Assembly (NCBI RefSeq): GCF_013284055.1
Contig: NZ_CP054143.1
Coordinates: 2,046,001-2,110,000 of the forward strand
Reading direction: 5' to 3'
Length of the DNA: 64,000 nt
Source: Deefgea piscis
GTDB taxonomy: Bacteria > Pseudomonadota > Gammaproteobacteria > Burkholderiales > Chitinibacteraceae
Under the pieces are notes generated by a model, which ran no database searches, was not told the origin of the DNA, and was given only the letters and a program-made list of their open reading frames with translations. The translations under genes and the position numbers were made by a program. Each line of letters begins with the position of its first letter. The stretch's first letter is position 1. This document shows positions 28,364 to 36,931 of this stretch, piece after piece.

Positions 28364-28697
28364 ACGGGGGACTAAAAAATACAGGTGGTTTATTTTATCC
28401 GTAAAACGCCAGTAAGATTTAATTTGTTGTGTTGCTGCATTCAAATGACACCGATGCCGTGTGCTAAAGGAATCGGCATTGATTTGTGCGAGATTGCTTG
28501 CGCAGCGGGTGCTTAGCGAGCTAATTTTTTGCTGAAAAGCGCCTGGCGTTTTATTTTGTTGTTTTAAATCATTGGCTTATCTGTTTTGTTTGACTGTTTC
28601 ACTAGCATATAAGTGATCGCTGTTTGCATGTGTTGGCAACGGAAACTAGATTACATTGAGTGTAATATTTGTACGTAAACCAACTAGGAACCGTCCA
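28364..28697. other. Divergent intergenic region
   Basis: AT-rich spacer between the WPWP gene and the divergent PEP-CTERM gene. It presumably holds promoters for both. I see no convincing -35/-10 pair, operator or repeat. Confidence 0.4.
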
Positions 28698-29234
28698 ATG
28701 AAGCTTCTTCAATTATCGAGCTGGTGTGCTGCCATGCTTTTTTCGGCGACTGCCGCACAGGCCAATATCAGCACATTTAGTGGCGTAACGAGCATGATTG
28801 TTGATCAAGCGACGTATGTTGAAGACGGTATTGTCACCACACCGCTGGCAGGAAAAATATGGGGCTGGCCAGTTGCTGGGCAGTTGCATTTAGATGCGGT
28901 GGGGTATGCGGGTAATTCTGTTGACTTCACTTTTACCCCAGGCTTGTTCAGCCTAAAAAGCATTGATGTGAGCTTTGCGGCGCTTGACGCGGCGAGTACT
29001 TTAACTGCGTATGGTCGATCGAATGAAGTATTGTTTTCTAGCGTGATTGGGCCCAACGTTGGCACGTTGAGTTTTAATGGCTGGAATAATATTTCGCGAC
29101 TGAATTTACTGAATACCAGCAGCCATATGAGTGTTGATAATTTAGTTTTAGCGCCGGTGCCTGAGCCAGAAACGTATGCTTTGATGGGTATGGGACTGCT
29201 TGCTTTGTTTGCCGCGCGCCGCCGGCAACGTTAA
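28698..29234 (+). CDS. PEP-CTERM sorting-domain secreted protein
   Basis: The 178-residue product has a signal peptide (LSSWCAAMLFSATAAQA, cut about residue 22) and a beta-rich body. It ends in a textbook PEP-CTERM tripartite signal: VPEPETYAL, a hydrophobic stretch MGMGLLALFA and basic ARRRQR. Such proteins are processed by exosortase (EpsH/XrtA type) and often go to the extracellular matrix; no exosortase is in this window. TAGGAA before the ATG at 28698 fixes the start; the 28656 extension is rejected. The function of the body is unknown. A terminator follows. Confidence 0.9.
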   Translation: MKLLQLSSWCAAMLFSATAAQANISTFSGVTSMIVDQATYVEDGIVTTPLAGKIWGWPVAGQLHLDAVGYAGNSVDFTFTPGLFSLKSIDVSFAALDAASTLTAYGRSNEVLFSSVIGPNVGTLSFNGWNNISRLNLLNTSSHMSVDNLVLAPVPEPETYALMGMGLLALFAARRRQR

Positions 29235-29259
29235 TCGCTGCGGCTTGTAATATATTGCG

Positions 29260-29285
29260 AAAGCCACGAATTGCGTGGCTTTTTT
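29260..29285 (+). terminator. Terminator after the PEP-CTERM gene
   Basis: The stem AAGCCACG / CGTGGCTT is followed by a T-run. Confidence 0.85.
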
Positions 29286-29747
29286 ATTGCGCGGGTTTTA
29301 TTTTTGCTGCGGGTAGCAAGCTCACATAGCATGACTATCCATCGCTTACTACGCCTTGATTCGTCGTGAAAAGCACGTAAGCAGCGGCGGAAAACCAAAC
29401 GTCAACAGACCCTAAGGGAGCGCCAGATTTTATTTACGCACGCGGCTGATGCGCGGATTCAAACTGTGGCTGGTTTGAATCGCGCTCTGGCTGGGCAAAT
29501 CCCTGCGGGATTTTCACCCCCTACGATAGTATTAGCCTGTGGCCATTTATTTGTAATGTCTTTATGGCAATACCTCTGTGTGCATTCAGTGATGTCGGCA
29601 ACGGGTTGGCGGCTAAGGCCGTCGGTTAACTGCGCCCTTTGTTGCATGAATCGTGGTGACATCTGTTATTGAGCGCTATGCTATTGCCAATCCCCAATCC
29701 CCAATCCCTAACCCCACACTTATTTGACTTTGATCTTACTTGTGGTG
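29286..29747. other. Intergenic region without a recognisable gene
   Basis: No coding frame with protein-like features. It contains three perfect CCAATCC heptamers in tandem at 29687-29707 followed by CTAACCC, a possible phase-variable tract about 110 bases before the next start codon. A stretch near 29380-29415 (ACCCTAAGGG) loosely recalls sequence near 9608, too weak to call a repeat. Confidence 0.4.
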
Positions 29748-29776
29748 TTGGCTTTGTGGCGTGACTGGCCTATGAT
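29748..29776 (+). promoter_or_regulatory. Sigma70-type promoter of the duplicated-domain secreted protein
   Basis: TTGGCT (29748-29753), a 17-base spacer and TATGAT (29771-29776), 43 bases before the start codon. Confidence 0.5.
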
Positions 29777-29818
29777 GGTGCGGTTAGATTTGATTGTTCA
29801 CTTTTTGGAGTAAGACGA

Positions 29819-30397
29819 ATGAAAAAAGGTTTAATTTGCACGGGTGCTTTGTTGCTTGCGTTGTCTTTACCGGTTTTAGCGTCGAGCGCTGAAGAGTTGG
29901 TGGCAGCGTCTGCGCCGGGCGCGGTGACTTTGCTTGAGGCAGTTAAGGCCAATGGCACGATTGCTGCGATTGATGCGGCAACGCGTAAAGTGACGTTAAA
30001 AAATGAAGCCGGTCAAACGATGAGTGTGATGGCCGGTGAAGGGGTTAAAAACTTTGATAAGCTCAAAGTGGGCGACAAAGTGAAAGCCGAATACATGCAA
30101 GTGCTGACTTTGGAATTGCTCGGTTCTGGCTCAAACGTGCGTGAGCGGATTGTTGAAACCAGCAGCGCTTCAGCGCCTGCGGCTAAGGCCGGTGGTTTTG
30201 TTGGCGAGCAGTTGACCGTGGTGGGCAATGTGATTGGTGTGGATGCCAAAAAACATACGATTCGCGTGCAAGGCGTGAATCGCACCGTGACATTAAAAGT
30301 GCGTGATCCAGCGCAATTGAAAATGATCAAAAAAGGCGATCAAATCAAAGGCACTTACACGCAAGCTTTGGCGATGGTGGTCGCTGCGGCAAAATAA
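29819..30397 (+). CDS. Secreted protein with two copies of a small beta-barrel-like module
   Basis: The 192-residue product has a signal peptide (LICTGALLLALSLPVLA, cut about residue 22). The body holds two similar modules. Module one (about 46-99) runs from NGTIAAIDAATRKVTLK to KVGDKVKAEYMQVLTLEL. Module two (about 134-187) runs from VVGNVIGVDAKKHTIRVQ to KKGDQIKGTYTQALAMVV. The shared pattern (G-I/V-ID/VDAxxxxITxx ... KxGDxVKxxYxQxL) resembles OB-like or DUF5666-like folds. AGTAAG lies before the ATG, and a promoter and terminator frame it as a single-gene unit. Function unknown; a periplasmic role is inferred. Confidence 0.8.
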   Translation: MKKGLICTGALLLALSLPVLASSAEELVAASAPGAVTLLEAVKANGTIAAIDAATRKVTLKNEAGQTMSVMAGEGVKNFDKLKVGDKVKAEYMQVLTLELLGSGSNVRERIVETSSASAPAAKAGGFVGEQLTVVGNVIGVDAKKHTIRVQGVNRTVTLKVRDPAQLKMIKKGDQIKGTYTQALAMVVAAAK

Positions 30398-30415
30398 GCG
30401 CTCTTCTTATTTGAA

Positions 30416-30444
30416 TAAAAACCTCGCGATGGCGAGGTTTTTTT
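30416..30444. terminator. Terminator
   Basis: The stem AACCTCGC / GCGAGGTT is followed by a T-run, with an A-run on the other side. Confidence 0.85.
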
Positions 30445-30478
30445 ATGCTGCAAAATAAATGAATTGAAGGGGTTTGCA

Positions 30479-31279
30479 ATGCCGCGATTAAGTGCTGGAC
30501 TGGTTTGCGGGCTATTGTCTGCCACGACATGGGCGGCGATACAGCCTTTAACGGCGGCCGATTGTGCTGATTTACTCGCCAATGGCGTGCTGAGTGCTGC
30601 CAATCCAGTGCCGTGCGAGCGATTGCAGCGGGTGAGTTTTTCGCACCTTGATTGGCAAGGGCAGCAAAGCACGGGGCAGTTGATCGTGCTCGATGCGGTG
30701 GCGCCACAAGTGGAGTCCTTAATGCTGGCATTGCGCGCGGCAAAGTTTCCGCTGCAATCGGCGCAGCCATTGACGCAATTTAAGGGCAATGATGTGTTAT
30801 CGATGAATGCCAATAACAGCAGTGCGTTCAATGGTCGCGCGGTGACCGCAGGCCAAAAATGGTCCAAACATGCATATGGCGTGGCGATTGATGTGAACCC
30901 TGTGCAAAATCCGTATGTGAGTTTCGCTGATGATGGTACGGCGCAGATTTTGCCAGCAGCCAGTGCCAAGGCCTTTTTAAATCGCGCTGAGTTGCGCGCC
31001 GATAAACCGCGCCGTAGCGGGATGGTGAATGAGGCGGTGGTGCATTTATTTGCGCAACATGGGTTTATGACTTGGGGTGGTGATTGGGATTCGCCGATTG
31101 ATTATCAGCATTTTGAGATTGGGAGCCGAGCGTTCATTGAGCAGTTAATCGCGCTTGATCCAGCTGCCGCGCAAGCGAGCTTTCAGCATTATGCCGATCG
31201 CTATCGGCAATGCGCTGCGAGCCAAACGGGTAGCCTGAGTGAAATTAGAGCGCTTTGCGTGGCTAAGGTCAGGCAATAA
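30479..31279 (+). CDS. Secreted M15-type peptidase (D-Ala-D-Ala carboxypeptidase-like)
   Basis: The 266-residue protein has a signal peptide (LSAGLVCGLLSATTWA). Its C-terminal half carries the VanY/M15 zinc-site pattern: KHAYGVAIDVNPVQNPY, with the His and Asp ligands, and WGGDWDSPIDYQHFEIG, with the third His. The family cleaves peptidoglycan peptides or related D-amino-acid bonds in the periplasm. AAGGGG precedes the ATG at 30479; a TTG at 30464 is less likely. The exact substrate is open. Single gene. Confidence 0.87.
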   Translation: MPRLSAGLVCGLLSATTWAAIQPLTAADCADLLANGVLSAANPVPCERLQRVSFSHLDWQGQQSTGQLIVLDAVAPQVESLMLALRAAKFPLQSAQPLTQFKGNDVLSMNANNSSAFNGRAVTAGQKWSKHAYGVAIDVNPVQNPYVSFADDGTAQILPAASAKAFLNRAELRADKPRRSGMVNEAVVHLFAQHGFMTWGGDWDSPIDYQHFEIGSRAFIEQLIALDPAAAQASFQHYADRYRQCAASQTGSLSEIRALCVAKVRQ

Positions 31280-31853
31280 TTCGATTTCATTGCTGTAAGA
31301 CTTGCTGACACAAAATAGAAAATTGCGCCGATATTGGGCGCACACGGCGTGCTTTGGGCGTGTTGTCGTGCTGAAATTGACGGGATATTGAGTGGGTGTT
31401 GAGCGATTGGCGGGCTTTTTAGCGGCGAAAAGGGCGCTTTTTTTGGGTGATATTACCCATTGATACGGCTTGAAGGTGAAATTGCAGTTGTGGTTTTTTT
31501 GCCTCAATTTGCTGCTGAAGTGCTTGCAGTTGGCTGTTTTATTGGTTTTAGATTGGATTTAATTTGAATTGATATTGAGTTGGCCGGTTTGGGTAATGCC
31601 CATTTTGGCGCTAGAGCTGGCTTGACACCTGATGGGGATACGCTTGAACATAGCGTCATGTTACTGAATTCGACCCCTGCGTATTTTTCTTATTATTATC
31701 TGGCTCGCCAACCGGCAGCCCGATGGGTCGCGTTCATTTAAATTACACCAAATGAATGATCCAAGGCCGCCGTAATGGGCGGCCTTGTTGCATTTGCGCC
31801 GCCCAAAAACGTCTGTCTGGATCTGCATTGTTGGTTTACGACAAAGGATCATG
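31280..31853. other. Intergenic region
   Basis: No supported gene in 574 bases. A hairpin at about 31763-31787 (AGGCCGCC / GGCGGCCT) lies 60 bases before the SNF transporter start and could act as a terminator or leader structure, though its T-run is weak. A short open stretch near 31575-31741 is not supported. Confidence 0.4.
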
Positions 31854-33170
31854 ATGACAACTCGTTCGACTTGGGGCTCTAAGCTGGGTTTTATTTTGGC
31901 GGCCGCTGGCTCGGCCATTGGTTTGGGCGCGATTTGGAAATTCCCCTATGTCACCGCGATGAATGGCGGTGGCGTGTTTATTTTATTATTCCTGTTGTTT
32001 AGTTTTACCCTCGGCTTGGCGCAGATGATGATCGAATTAACACTGGGCCGCAGCGCGCAAACCGGGCCGGTGGGCATGTTTGGCCAATTAGCGGGTAAGG
32101 CTTGGCCGCTGATTGGCTTGATGGGGGTTTTTGCCGGCTTTGTTTTATATAGTTTTTACAGTGTGATTGGTGGCTGGACTATTGGGTATTTGGCGCTAGC
32201 TATTGATGGCAGTGTCGTTACTAGCAATACCCAAATATTAAAGTCTATTTTTACTGGCTTTGTATCGCACAGCTATTGGCCAATTTTGGCGCACGCCGCT
32301 TTTGTTTTAGCCACGCTGGGTATTGTGATTGGCGGGGTAGAAAAAGGCATTGAGCGCGCCAGTAAGTTGTTGATGCCGGCGCTGTTGGTGCTGATGTTGA
32401 TCTTAATTGCTCGGGTGTTAACCCTGCCCGGGGCGTGGGATGGGGTGAAGCTATTTTTTACGCCGGATTTTTCTAAGCTCACGCCGACGATGGCGATGGA
32501 TGCTTTGGGTTTGGCGTTTTTCTCTTTGTCCTTGGGTACGGGCGGCATGATTGCGTATGGCTCTTACCTTAAGCAGCAAACGCCGGTGTTGCATTCGGCG
32601 GCGTGGGTGGTGGGTTTATCGTGCGCGGTGGCGATTTTGGCCGGTTTGATGATTTTCCCGGCGCTACATGTATTTGGTCTCGATCCGGCGGCGGGGCCGG
32701 GTTTAACCTTTATGACTATGCCGGTGGTGTTTGCTAGCTTGCCATTGGGGCAGTTGTGGGCGATGGCTTTTTTTGCTTTATTGACGCTGGCGGCGCTGAC
32801 CTCATCGGTGTCGATGCTTGAATTGATCGCGACGCTATTTTTGGATGAATTTAAATTACCGCGTCGCCCGGTGATTGTCGTGTTGTCGCTGGTGGTGTTT
32901 TTGTGTGGTATTCCAGCCTCTTTGTCGTTTGGCCCCTGGGCTGATGTGACTGGGTGGGGGAAAAACATTTTTGAGCTGATGGATTACAGCGTGTCAAATG
33001 TCATGATGCCTATTGGTGGGATTGCCGTGGCGCTGTTTGCTGGCTGGCGAGTTTGGCCGCATGTGGCGCAGCATTGTGGTTTAGCGGGCGGAGCATTATG
33101 GGGTTTAAAGTGGAGTTGCCGCGTGCTCGCGCCGTTGTTGATTAGCGTGTTATTACTCAAGAATTTATAA
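31854..33170 (+). CDS. Sodium-dependent SNF-family transporter
   Basis: The 438-residue protein opens with the neurotransmitter:sodium symporter signature WGSKLGFILAAAGSAIGLGAIWKFPY and has about eleven membrane segments, as in LeuT-like bacterial transporters. Sodium-coupled uptake of an amino acid or related amine at the inner membrane is the family role; the substrate is unknown. AAAGGA precedes two ATGs; the one at 31854 has the better spacing, and 31851 is the alternative. A bidirectional terminator separates it from the convergent porin gene. Confidence 0.93.
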   Translation: MTTRSTWGSKLGFILAAAGSAIGLGAIWKFPYVTAMNGGGVFILLFLLFSFTLGLAQMMIELTLGRSAQTGPVGMFGQLAGKAWPLIGLMGVFAGFVLYSFYSVIGGWTIGYLALAIDGSVVTSNTQILKSIFTGFVSHSYWPILAHAAFVLATLGIVIGGVEKGIERASKLLMPALLVLMLILIARVLTLPGAWDGVKLFFTPDFSKLTPTMAMDALGLAFFSLSLGTGGMIAYGSYLKQQTPVLHSAAWVVGLSCAVAILAGLMIFPALHVFGLDPAAGPGLTFMTMPVVFASLPLGQLWAMAFFALLTLAALTSSVSMLELIATLFLDEFKLPRRPVIVVLSLVVFLCGIPASLSFGPWADVTGWGKNIFELMDYSVSNVMMPIGGIAVALFAGWRVWPHVAQHCGLAGGALWGLKWSCRVLAPLLISVLLLKNL

Positions 33171-33180
33171 AGCTGCCAAT

Positions 33181-33208
33181 AAAAAAACCCAGCCGAGGCT
33201 GGGTTTAC
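33181..33208. terminator. Bidirectional terminator
   Basis: AAACCCAGCC / GGCTGGGTTT stem between convergent genes. Confidence 0.85.
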
Positions 33209-33235
33209 TTCAAATCTGATCAACAGGAAAATCGA

Positions 33236-33940
33236 TTAGAAGCTGTAAGTGCTACCAAAACGAACGCGCCATTCAGCATCTTGCTGTTTGTTCGCGGTTT
33301 CGCCCAAGTAACCGACTTCGGTGTAAACGCGAACTGAAGGCGTTAGTTTGTAACCCAAACCAATGTTGTGTTCGTAGTAGTTGCTGCTGTTGTTCACGTA
33401 TTCAAAGTCATTGAGTTTGTGATCCATACGGAAGTTGTAGTAACCGCTGGTTTTTTCGTTCAATGTTTTGTGTAACCAGAAGTCAGCACGAATCACTTCG
33501 TCGTGTTCAAACTTGCCGTTTAAGTCTTTTTCTGACCAGCCTTTAAAGTCGTAACGCAAACGGCTGTCAAAGCGCCAAGTTGGGGCAAATTCCCAGTTGG
33601 CACGTACGTAGGCTTTGTAAGCTTCGCCTTTGTTTTTAACGGTTTGTACCAAGAAACCTGGCTGCAAAGTCACAGCAGCATTGAGTTTGTGTTTGTAATA
33701 CACTTCAAACTCAGTGTCGGTCCAGTTCATTTGATCAATACCTTCACCTGGCAGGCTGGTATTGCTCATAGTGTACTCAACACCACCACCAAAACCATTG
33801 GCCATTTCGTGGCTCAATAAGAAGCGTGATTCGTATTTTTCGCTACCCGTTTTGTAGCCGCCACGGAAGTCGATGCTAGTTGCATGTGCTTGAATGGCAA
33901 TTGCGCTGCAAGCTAGAGCGACAAGGTATTTAATCTTCAT
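33236..33940 (-). CDS. KdgM-type oligogalacturonate-specific outer-membrane porin
   Basis: The 234-residue product has a signal peptide (LVALACSAIAIQAHA, cut at about 20). The mature protein alternates polar and aromatic residues in beta-strands and ends in Phe, like an outer-membrane barrel. The segments SIDFRGGYKTGSEKYESRFLL at the start and WRVRFGSTYSF at the end fit the KdgM/NanC porin family, which passes acidic oligosaccharides. No pectin-degradation genes lie nearby, so the natural substrate is uncertain. The long AT-rich upstream region suggests regulation, but I found no clear operator. Confidence 0.85.
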   Translation of the reverse strand: MKIKYLVALACSAIAIQAHATSIDFRGGYKTGSEKYESRFLLSHEMANGFGGGVEYTMSNTSLPGEGIDQMNWTDTEFEVYYKHKLNAAVTLQPGFLVQTVKNKGEAYKAYVRANWEFAPTWRFDSRLRYDFKGWSEKDLNGKFEHDEVIRADFWLHKTLNEKTSGYYNFRMDHKLNDFEYVNNSSNYYEHNIGLGYKLTPSVRVYTEVGYLGETANKQQDAEWRVRFGSTYSF

Positions 33941-34383
33941 GGTTTAAATTCTCGAATAAAGTAGAAAGTGAAATGGCAGTGCCATTAGTTCGATCATAAT
34001 TCGCTTATATTTGGCGGGTAAATGGTATTTATTACAATTTTGTAGGTGTTTTGCGAATTTGTTTAATGTTTCGTTGCTTGTCAGAAATTGGAAATAAAAA
34101 GATAATTTGAGGTAATAAAATAGTTTGTTTGAATTACACATATAAAAACGATTGTTGCAAAATTGATTCATTAATTTAAATTGTATTGCCATGACTGACA
34201 TTAATAATGTAATCGCTTTGAAATAATTAAATATGCCATTTAATTATTGCGGATGCGTAGAATGGATTGATAAAAAACACATTTGTTAGATTTAATTTTA
34301 ATTGCGCGATGACGCGCAAGTGCTTTGCCACTGTAGAATGCAGGTCTGCAGTTCAGATTGTCGTCGTCATCAATGGAGTTGTG
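33941..34383. other. AT-rich divergent promoter region
   Basis: This 443-base strongly AT-rich gap lies between the porin and the divergent DUF502 gene. It likely holds both promoters. No repeat, RNA gene or defined operator was recognised. Confidence 0.45.
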
Positions 34384-35073
34384 ATGCTGTTACAGCGTGG
34401 TTTAAAAAGTGTGTTGACCACTTGGTTGTCGGGGCTATTGGCTTTGCTGCCTTTTTTACTCACTATTTCGCTGTTGGCGTGGGTGGTGAATTTACTCAAT
34501 GATTATTTAGGGCCAAAAAGTCTGGTTGGGCAGTTGTTTTCGATTATTGGCCAGCCGGTGGTGGATCATCCGGTATTTGGTTATTTAATTGGTTGGGTGA
34601 TGCTGCTGGGGGCGATTTATCCCTTGGGTATTTTGGTGCGCTCACGACTGAAAAAACCATTGGCGGCACTGGTTGATAGTACGGTGCGGCGCATTCCGGT
34701 GATTGGTAGTTTTTATAATATGGCCGATCGCTTTGTTGGTTTGCTCGATCAAAAGCAAGATGCCGATATTGGCGCCATGAGCCCAGTGTGGTGCTTGTTT
34801 GGTGGGGATGGGGTGGCGGTCTTGGCTTTGATGCCCAATCCCGTGCCGATTGAGATTGATGGCCGCGAGTATCAGGCGATTTTAGTGCCTACCGCGCCAG
34901 TACCGATTGGGGGGGGCTTGCTGTATATCCCCAAGGAATGGATACGGCCAGCGAATATTGGCGTGGATAAACTGACCAGTATTTATGTGTCGATGGGGAT
35001 TACACCACCGCCGTCACTGAAAAAAGCCAGCCAAATGGCGCCGGTGATTTATCCTGACCCACGGGCTTTATAA
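34384..35073 (+). CDS. DUF502 family inner-membrane protein
   Basis: The 229-residue protein has two strong N-terminal membrane segments (LSGLLALLPFLLTISLLAWVV and VFGYLIGWVMLLGAIYPLGIL) and then a conserved soluble part with RIPVIGSFYNMADRF and PTAPVPIGGGLLYIP, typical of DUF502 proteins. Their function is unknown. GGAG seven bases before the ATG at 34384 sets the start; the longer frame from 34267 has no family similarity. Convergent with the M29-like gene across a terminator. Confidence 0.9.
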   Translation: MLLQRGLKSVLTTWLSGLLALLPFLLTISLLAWVVNLLNDYLGPKSLVGQLFSIIGQPVVDHPVFGYLIGWVMLLGAIYPLGILVRSRLKKPLAALVDSTVRRIPVIGSFYNMADRFVGLLDQKQDADIGAMSPVWCLFGGDGVAVLALMPNPVPIEIDGREYQAILVPTAPVPIGGGLLYIPKEWIRPANIGVDKLTSIYVSMGITPPPSLKKASQMAPVIYPDPRAL

Positions 35074-35106
35074 GTTTGATGCTGGCGCAGCGATTGCGCC
35101 GAAAGA

Positions 35107-35140
35107 AAACAACGCCCGAATCAAGTCGGGCGTTTTGTTT
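35107..35140. terminator. Bidirectional terminator
   Basis: AACGCCCGA / TCGGGCGTT stem with A- and T-rich flanks. Confidence 0.85.
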
Positions 35141-35147
35141 TGGGCGC

Positions 35148-36209
35148 TTATACCACCCACTGACCATCACGGTAGACGACGTCATCGCCAAATTGGACGG
35201 AGTCGGTAATGGCAAATACGTCGATATGATATTTGCCTTCGCCGCGTTTGATATGCGGCTTGGCGTAAATACCGTGCTTCATGCCCAGTGATAAATGAAT
35301 GCCGCACATTCGCTCATAGGTGCCAATATCGCTGACGGTGCGCGCAAAACTAAAGGCGCGGTTCATGCCGAGGCCAAGCTCTCTTACCCAAACCACGCCG
35401 CCTTCATCGGCGCGAATCATCGCCAGCATGGCGTCAAATTCAGGGGTGGAGTCGATGACGTCAATGACTTGGCTTTTTTCAATCACCAAGGTGATGGGCG
35501 TAGCGGGGCGGTTAACGCGAAAGCGGGTGTCGCCAAAAATAAAAATCCGCACCCGACCATGCACTAAATCTAAATCCGCCGCTTCGGTAAACACTTCACC
35601 CAATGGAAATTGCCCACCGGTGTTATTCATCTGGCGGTAGTCGCCAATATTGAGTTTGGCCGATTCAAATGGTGTTGCAAAAATCAGTTGATTGCCTGCA
35701 CCGCTGTCGATCATACCGTGTGGTGCGGCATCGATTTTGGCTTTGAGCGCATGGCCAACATCGCGGTAATAGCCAGGATCGTACGCTAATGAGTCGATGT
35801 AGTAGGCGACTTCTGCGCCGGGCATTCGACCCAAGTGGGGATGCTCAATGACTTTGAGGCTGCGTTTAAAGAGCTCAACGCGAATCCGAAATGCTTCCAG
35901 GCGAAAGTGCGTCGATTGCACCAATACGACTAAGTCTTTGGCGGCGAGATCGGCAAATTCGGCCAGCACTTGCTCGGGTGTGCTGTGGTCAAAATCAATA
36001 AAATGAGCATGCGGTAGGCAATGGCGGTAGGCTGCGGTGAGGGTGACGGCCAATTCGCTGCGAGTATCAAATACCACCACCGCTTTTTCTGCCGCGCTGT
36101 GTTCAAAGGCAATGCGCAGTACATCGCTTAAATGCTGCTGGGCAAGCGCCACTAGCGCGCTGGACGCGGTGAAAGTATGGATTTCGGGATTGCTGCTTGA
36201 GTCGTTCAT
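35148..36209 (-). CDS. M29 aminopeptidase-like metalloprotein
   Basis: The 353-residue protein resembles the aminopeptidase T (M29)/NicX group in its C-terminal two thirds: GGQFPLGEVFTEA, with a metal-ligand Glu, WVRELGLGMNRA with a second Glu, and HLSLGMKHGIYAKPHIKRG with His ligands followed by YHIDVF. The N-terminal part (about 1-130) is less typical. Family members are metal-dependent aminopeptidases or ring-opening dioxygenases, so the reaction here cannot be fixed. The downstream neighbour on the other side of a terminator is DUF502. Confidence 0.75.
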   Translation of the reverse strand: MNDSSSNPEIHTFTASSALVALAQQHLSDVLRIAFEHSAAEKAVVVFDTRSELAVTLTAAYRHCLPHAHFIDFDHSTPEQVLAEFADLAAKDLVVLVQSTHFRLEAFRIRVELFKRSLKVIEHPHLGRMPGAEVAYYIDSLAYDPGYYRDVGHALKAKIDAAPHGMIDSGAGNQLIFATPFESAKLNIGDYRQMNNTGGQFPLGEVFTEAADLDLVHGRVRIFIFGDTRFRVNRPATPITLVIEKSQVIDVIDSTPEFDAMLAMIRADEGGVVWVRELGLGMNRAFSFARTVSDIGTYERMCGIHLSLGMKHGIYAKPHIKRGEGKYHIDVFAITDSVQFGDDVVYRDGQWVV

Positions 36210-36265
36210 CGTTGGCTTGGCTTATCAAATTAAATGGCAAAAATAGGGCTGATTGGCCGCTGCGC

Positions 36266-36475
36266 TTAGCGCCGCATGCGTGCATCGAGTTGCTCAACTT
36301 GTGCGCGCGCCCATGGCGTACGGCGCAAAAAAGTTAGGCTGGATTTGATCGATGGGTCATTAGAAAAACACTTGATCGGAATACGGCGAGCGAGTTCTTC
36401 CCAGCCAAAATGATCGACTAAGTCGGTGAGCATTTTTTCTAGTGTAATGCCATGCTGCGGGTCTTGGTTGTACAT
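36266..36475 (-). CDS. VF530 family DNA-binding protein
   Basis: The 69-residue product matches the VF530/DUF2132 family along its full length: HGITLEKMLTDLVDHFGWEEL, IKCFSNDPSIKSSLTFLRRT and PWARAQVE are its hallmark blocks. The family is described as a small double-helical DNA-binding fold of unknown role. It lies 56 bases upstream of the M29-like gene on the same strand and may be co-transcribed with it. Upstream is the second full-length MITE-like element. Confidence 0.93.
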   Translation of the reverse strand: MYNQDPQHGITLEKMLTDLVDHFGWEELARRIPIKCFSNDPSIKSSLTFLRRTPWARAQVEQLDARMRR

Positions 36476-36530
36476 ACTGCGGTCCTTGATTGGGATTATT
36501 TTTAACCCATTTAGTTCATTATTGAGCGTG

Positions 36531-36794
36531 GTTCAGATTGGGGGTTGATGCTGTGCCGCGCTCGTCGTTCTGGGGCTTAATCACCCGTTCAAGCGCACCG
36601 AGTGAGGAGTGAGACAAACAGCTTTACCGTTTGGCTCACGATCGATCGAGGGCATCGGGGACCGATGCGCGCTCGGGTCGCCTTTCTTTCCCCCTCTTTC
36701 TTTGGCGAATCAAAGAAAGAGGGTCCCCGTCGCGGACTGCGACTGTAAACAGCCGTGCCGCAGGCACTTAAAACCATTAACACATAATCTGAGC
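36531..36794. repeat. MITE-like element, full-length copy 2 (264 bp)
   Basis: Ends are GTTCAGATTGGGGGTT (36531-36546) and AACACATAATCTGAGC (36779-36794). The interior is highly similar to the copy at 2649-2913. It contains a perfect 13-bp hairpin (36692-36704 with 36711-36723, loop GCGAAT) whose stem sequence differs from copy 1 on both sides. The 49-bp palindrome begins 17 bases further on. Confidence 0.8.
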
Positions 36795-36810
36795 TTCACT
36801 CGTAATTAAT

Positions 36811-36859
36811 AGGTATCTTTCACTATGACTTATGGTATGAGCGCTAGCGGCATATACCC
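36811..36859. repeat. 49-bp palindromic repeat, copy 4
   Basis: Ends are AGGTAT and ATACCC, 49 bp apart. It follows the right end of the full-length MITE-like element and precedes the dacA terminator. Confidence 0.7.
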
Positions 36860-36879
36860 ATTGTTAATATTGAATTAAT

Positions 36880-36905
36880 AAAAAAGCCCAACTGCGCGTT
36901 GGGCT
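36880..36905 (-). terminator. Terminator after dacA
   Basis: AGCCCAAC / GTTGGGCT stem, followed on the minus strand by TTTTTTATT. Confidence 0.85.
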
Positions 36906-36931
36906 CATGGTCGCTAGGGCGGGTGGTTTAA

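Noticed and set aside
29466-29672. Overlapping frames on both strands in the gap after the PEP-CTERM gene
   Set aside because: No ribosome site, no domain, and equal openness on both strands suggests chance.
31575-31741. Short plus-strand open stretch before the SNF transporter
   Set aside because: About 50 codons with no good start or ribosome site and no recognisable motif.
36589-36809. Open frames on both strands in the second full-length repeat copy
   Set aside because: Same repeat DNA; similarity to other frames reflects nucleotide repetition, not protein conservation.
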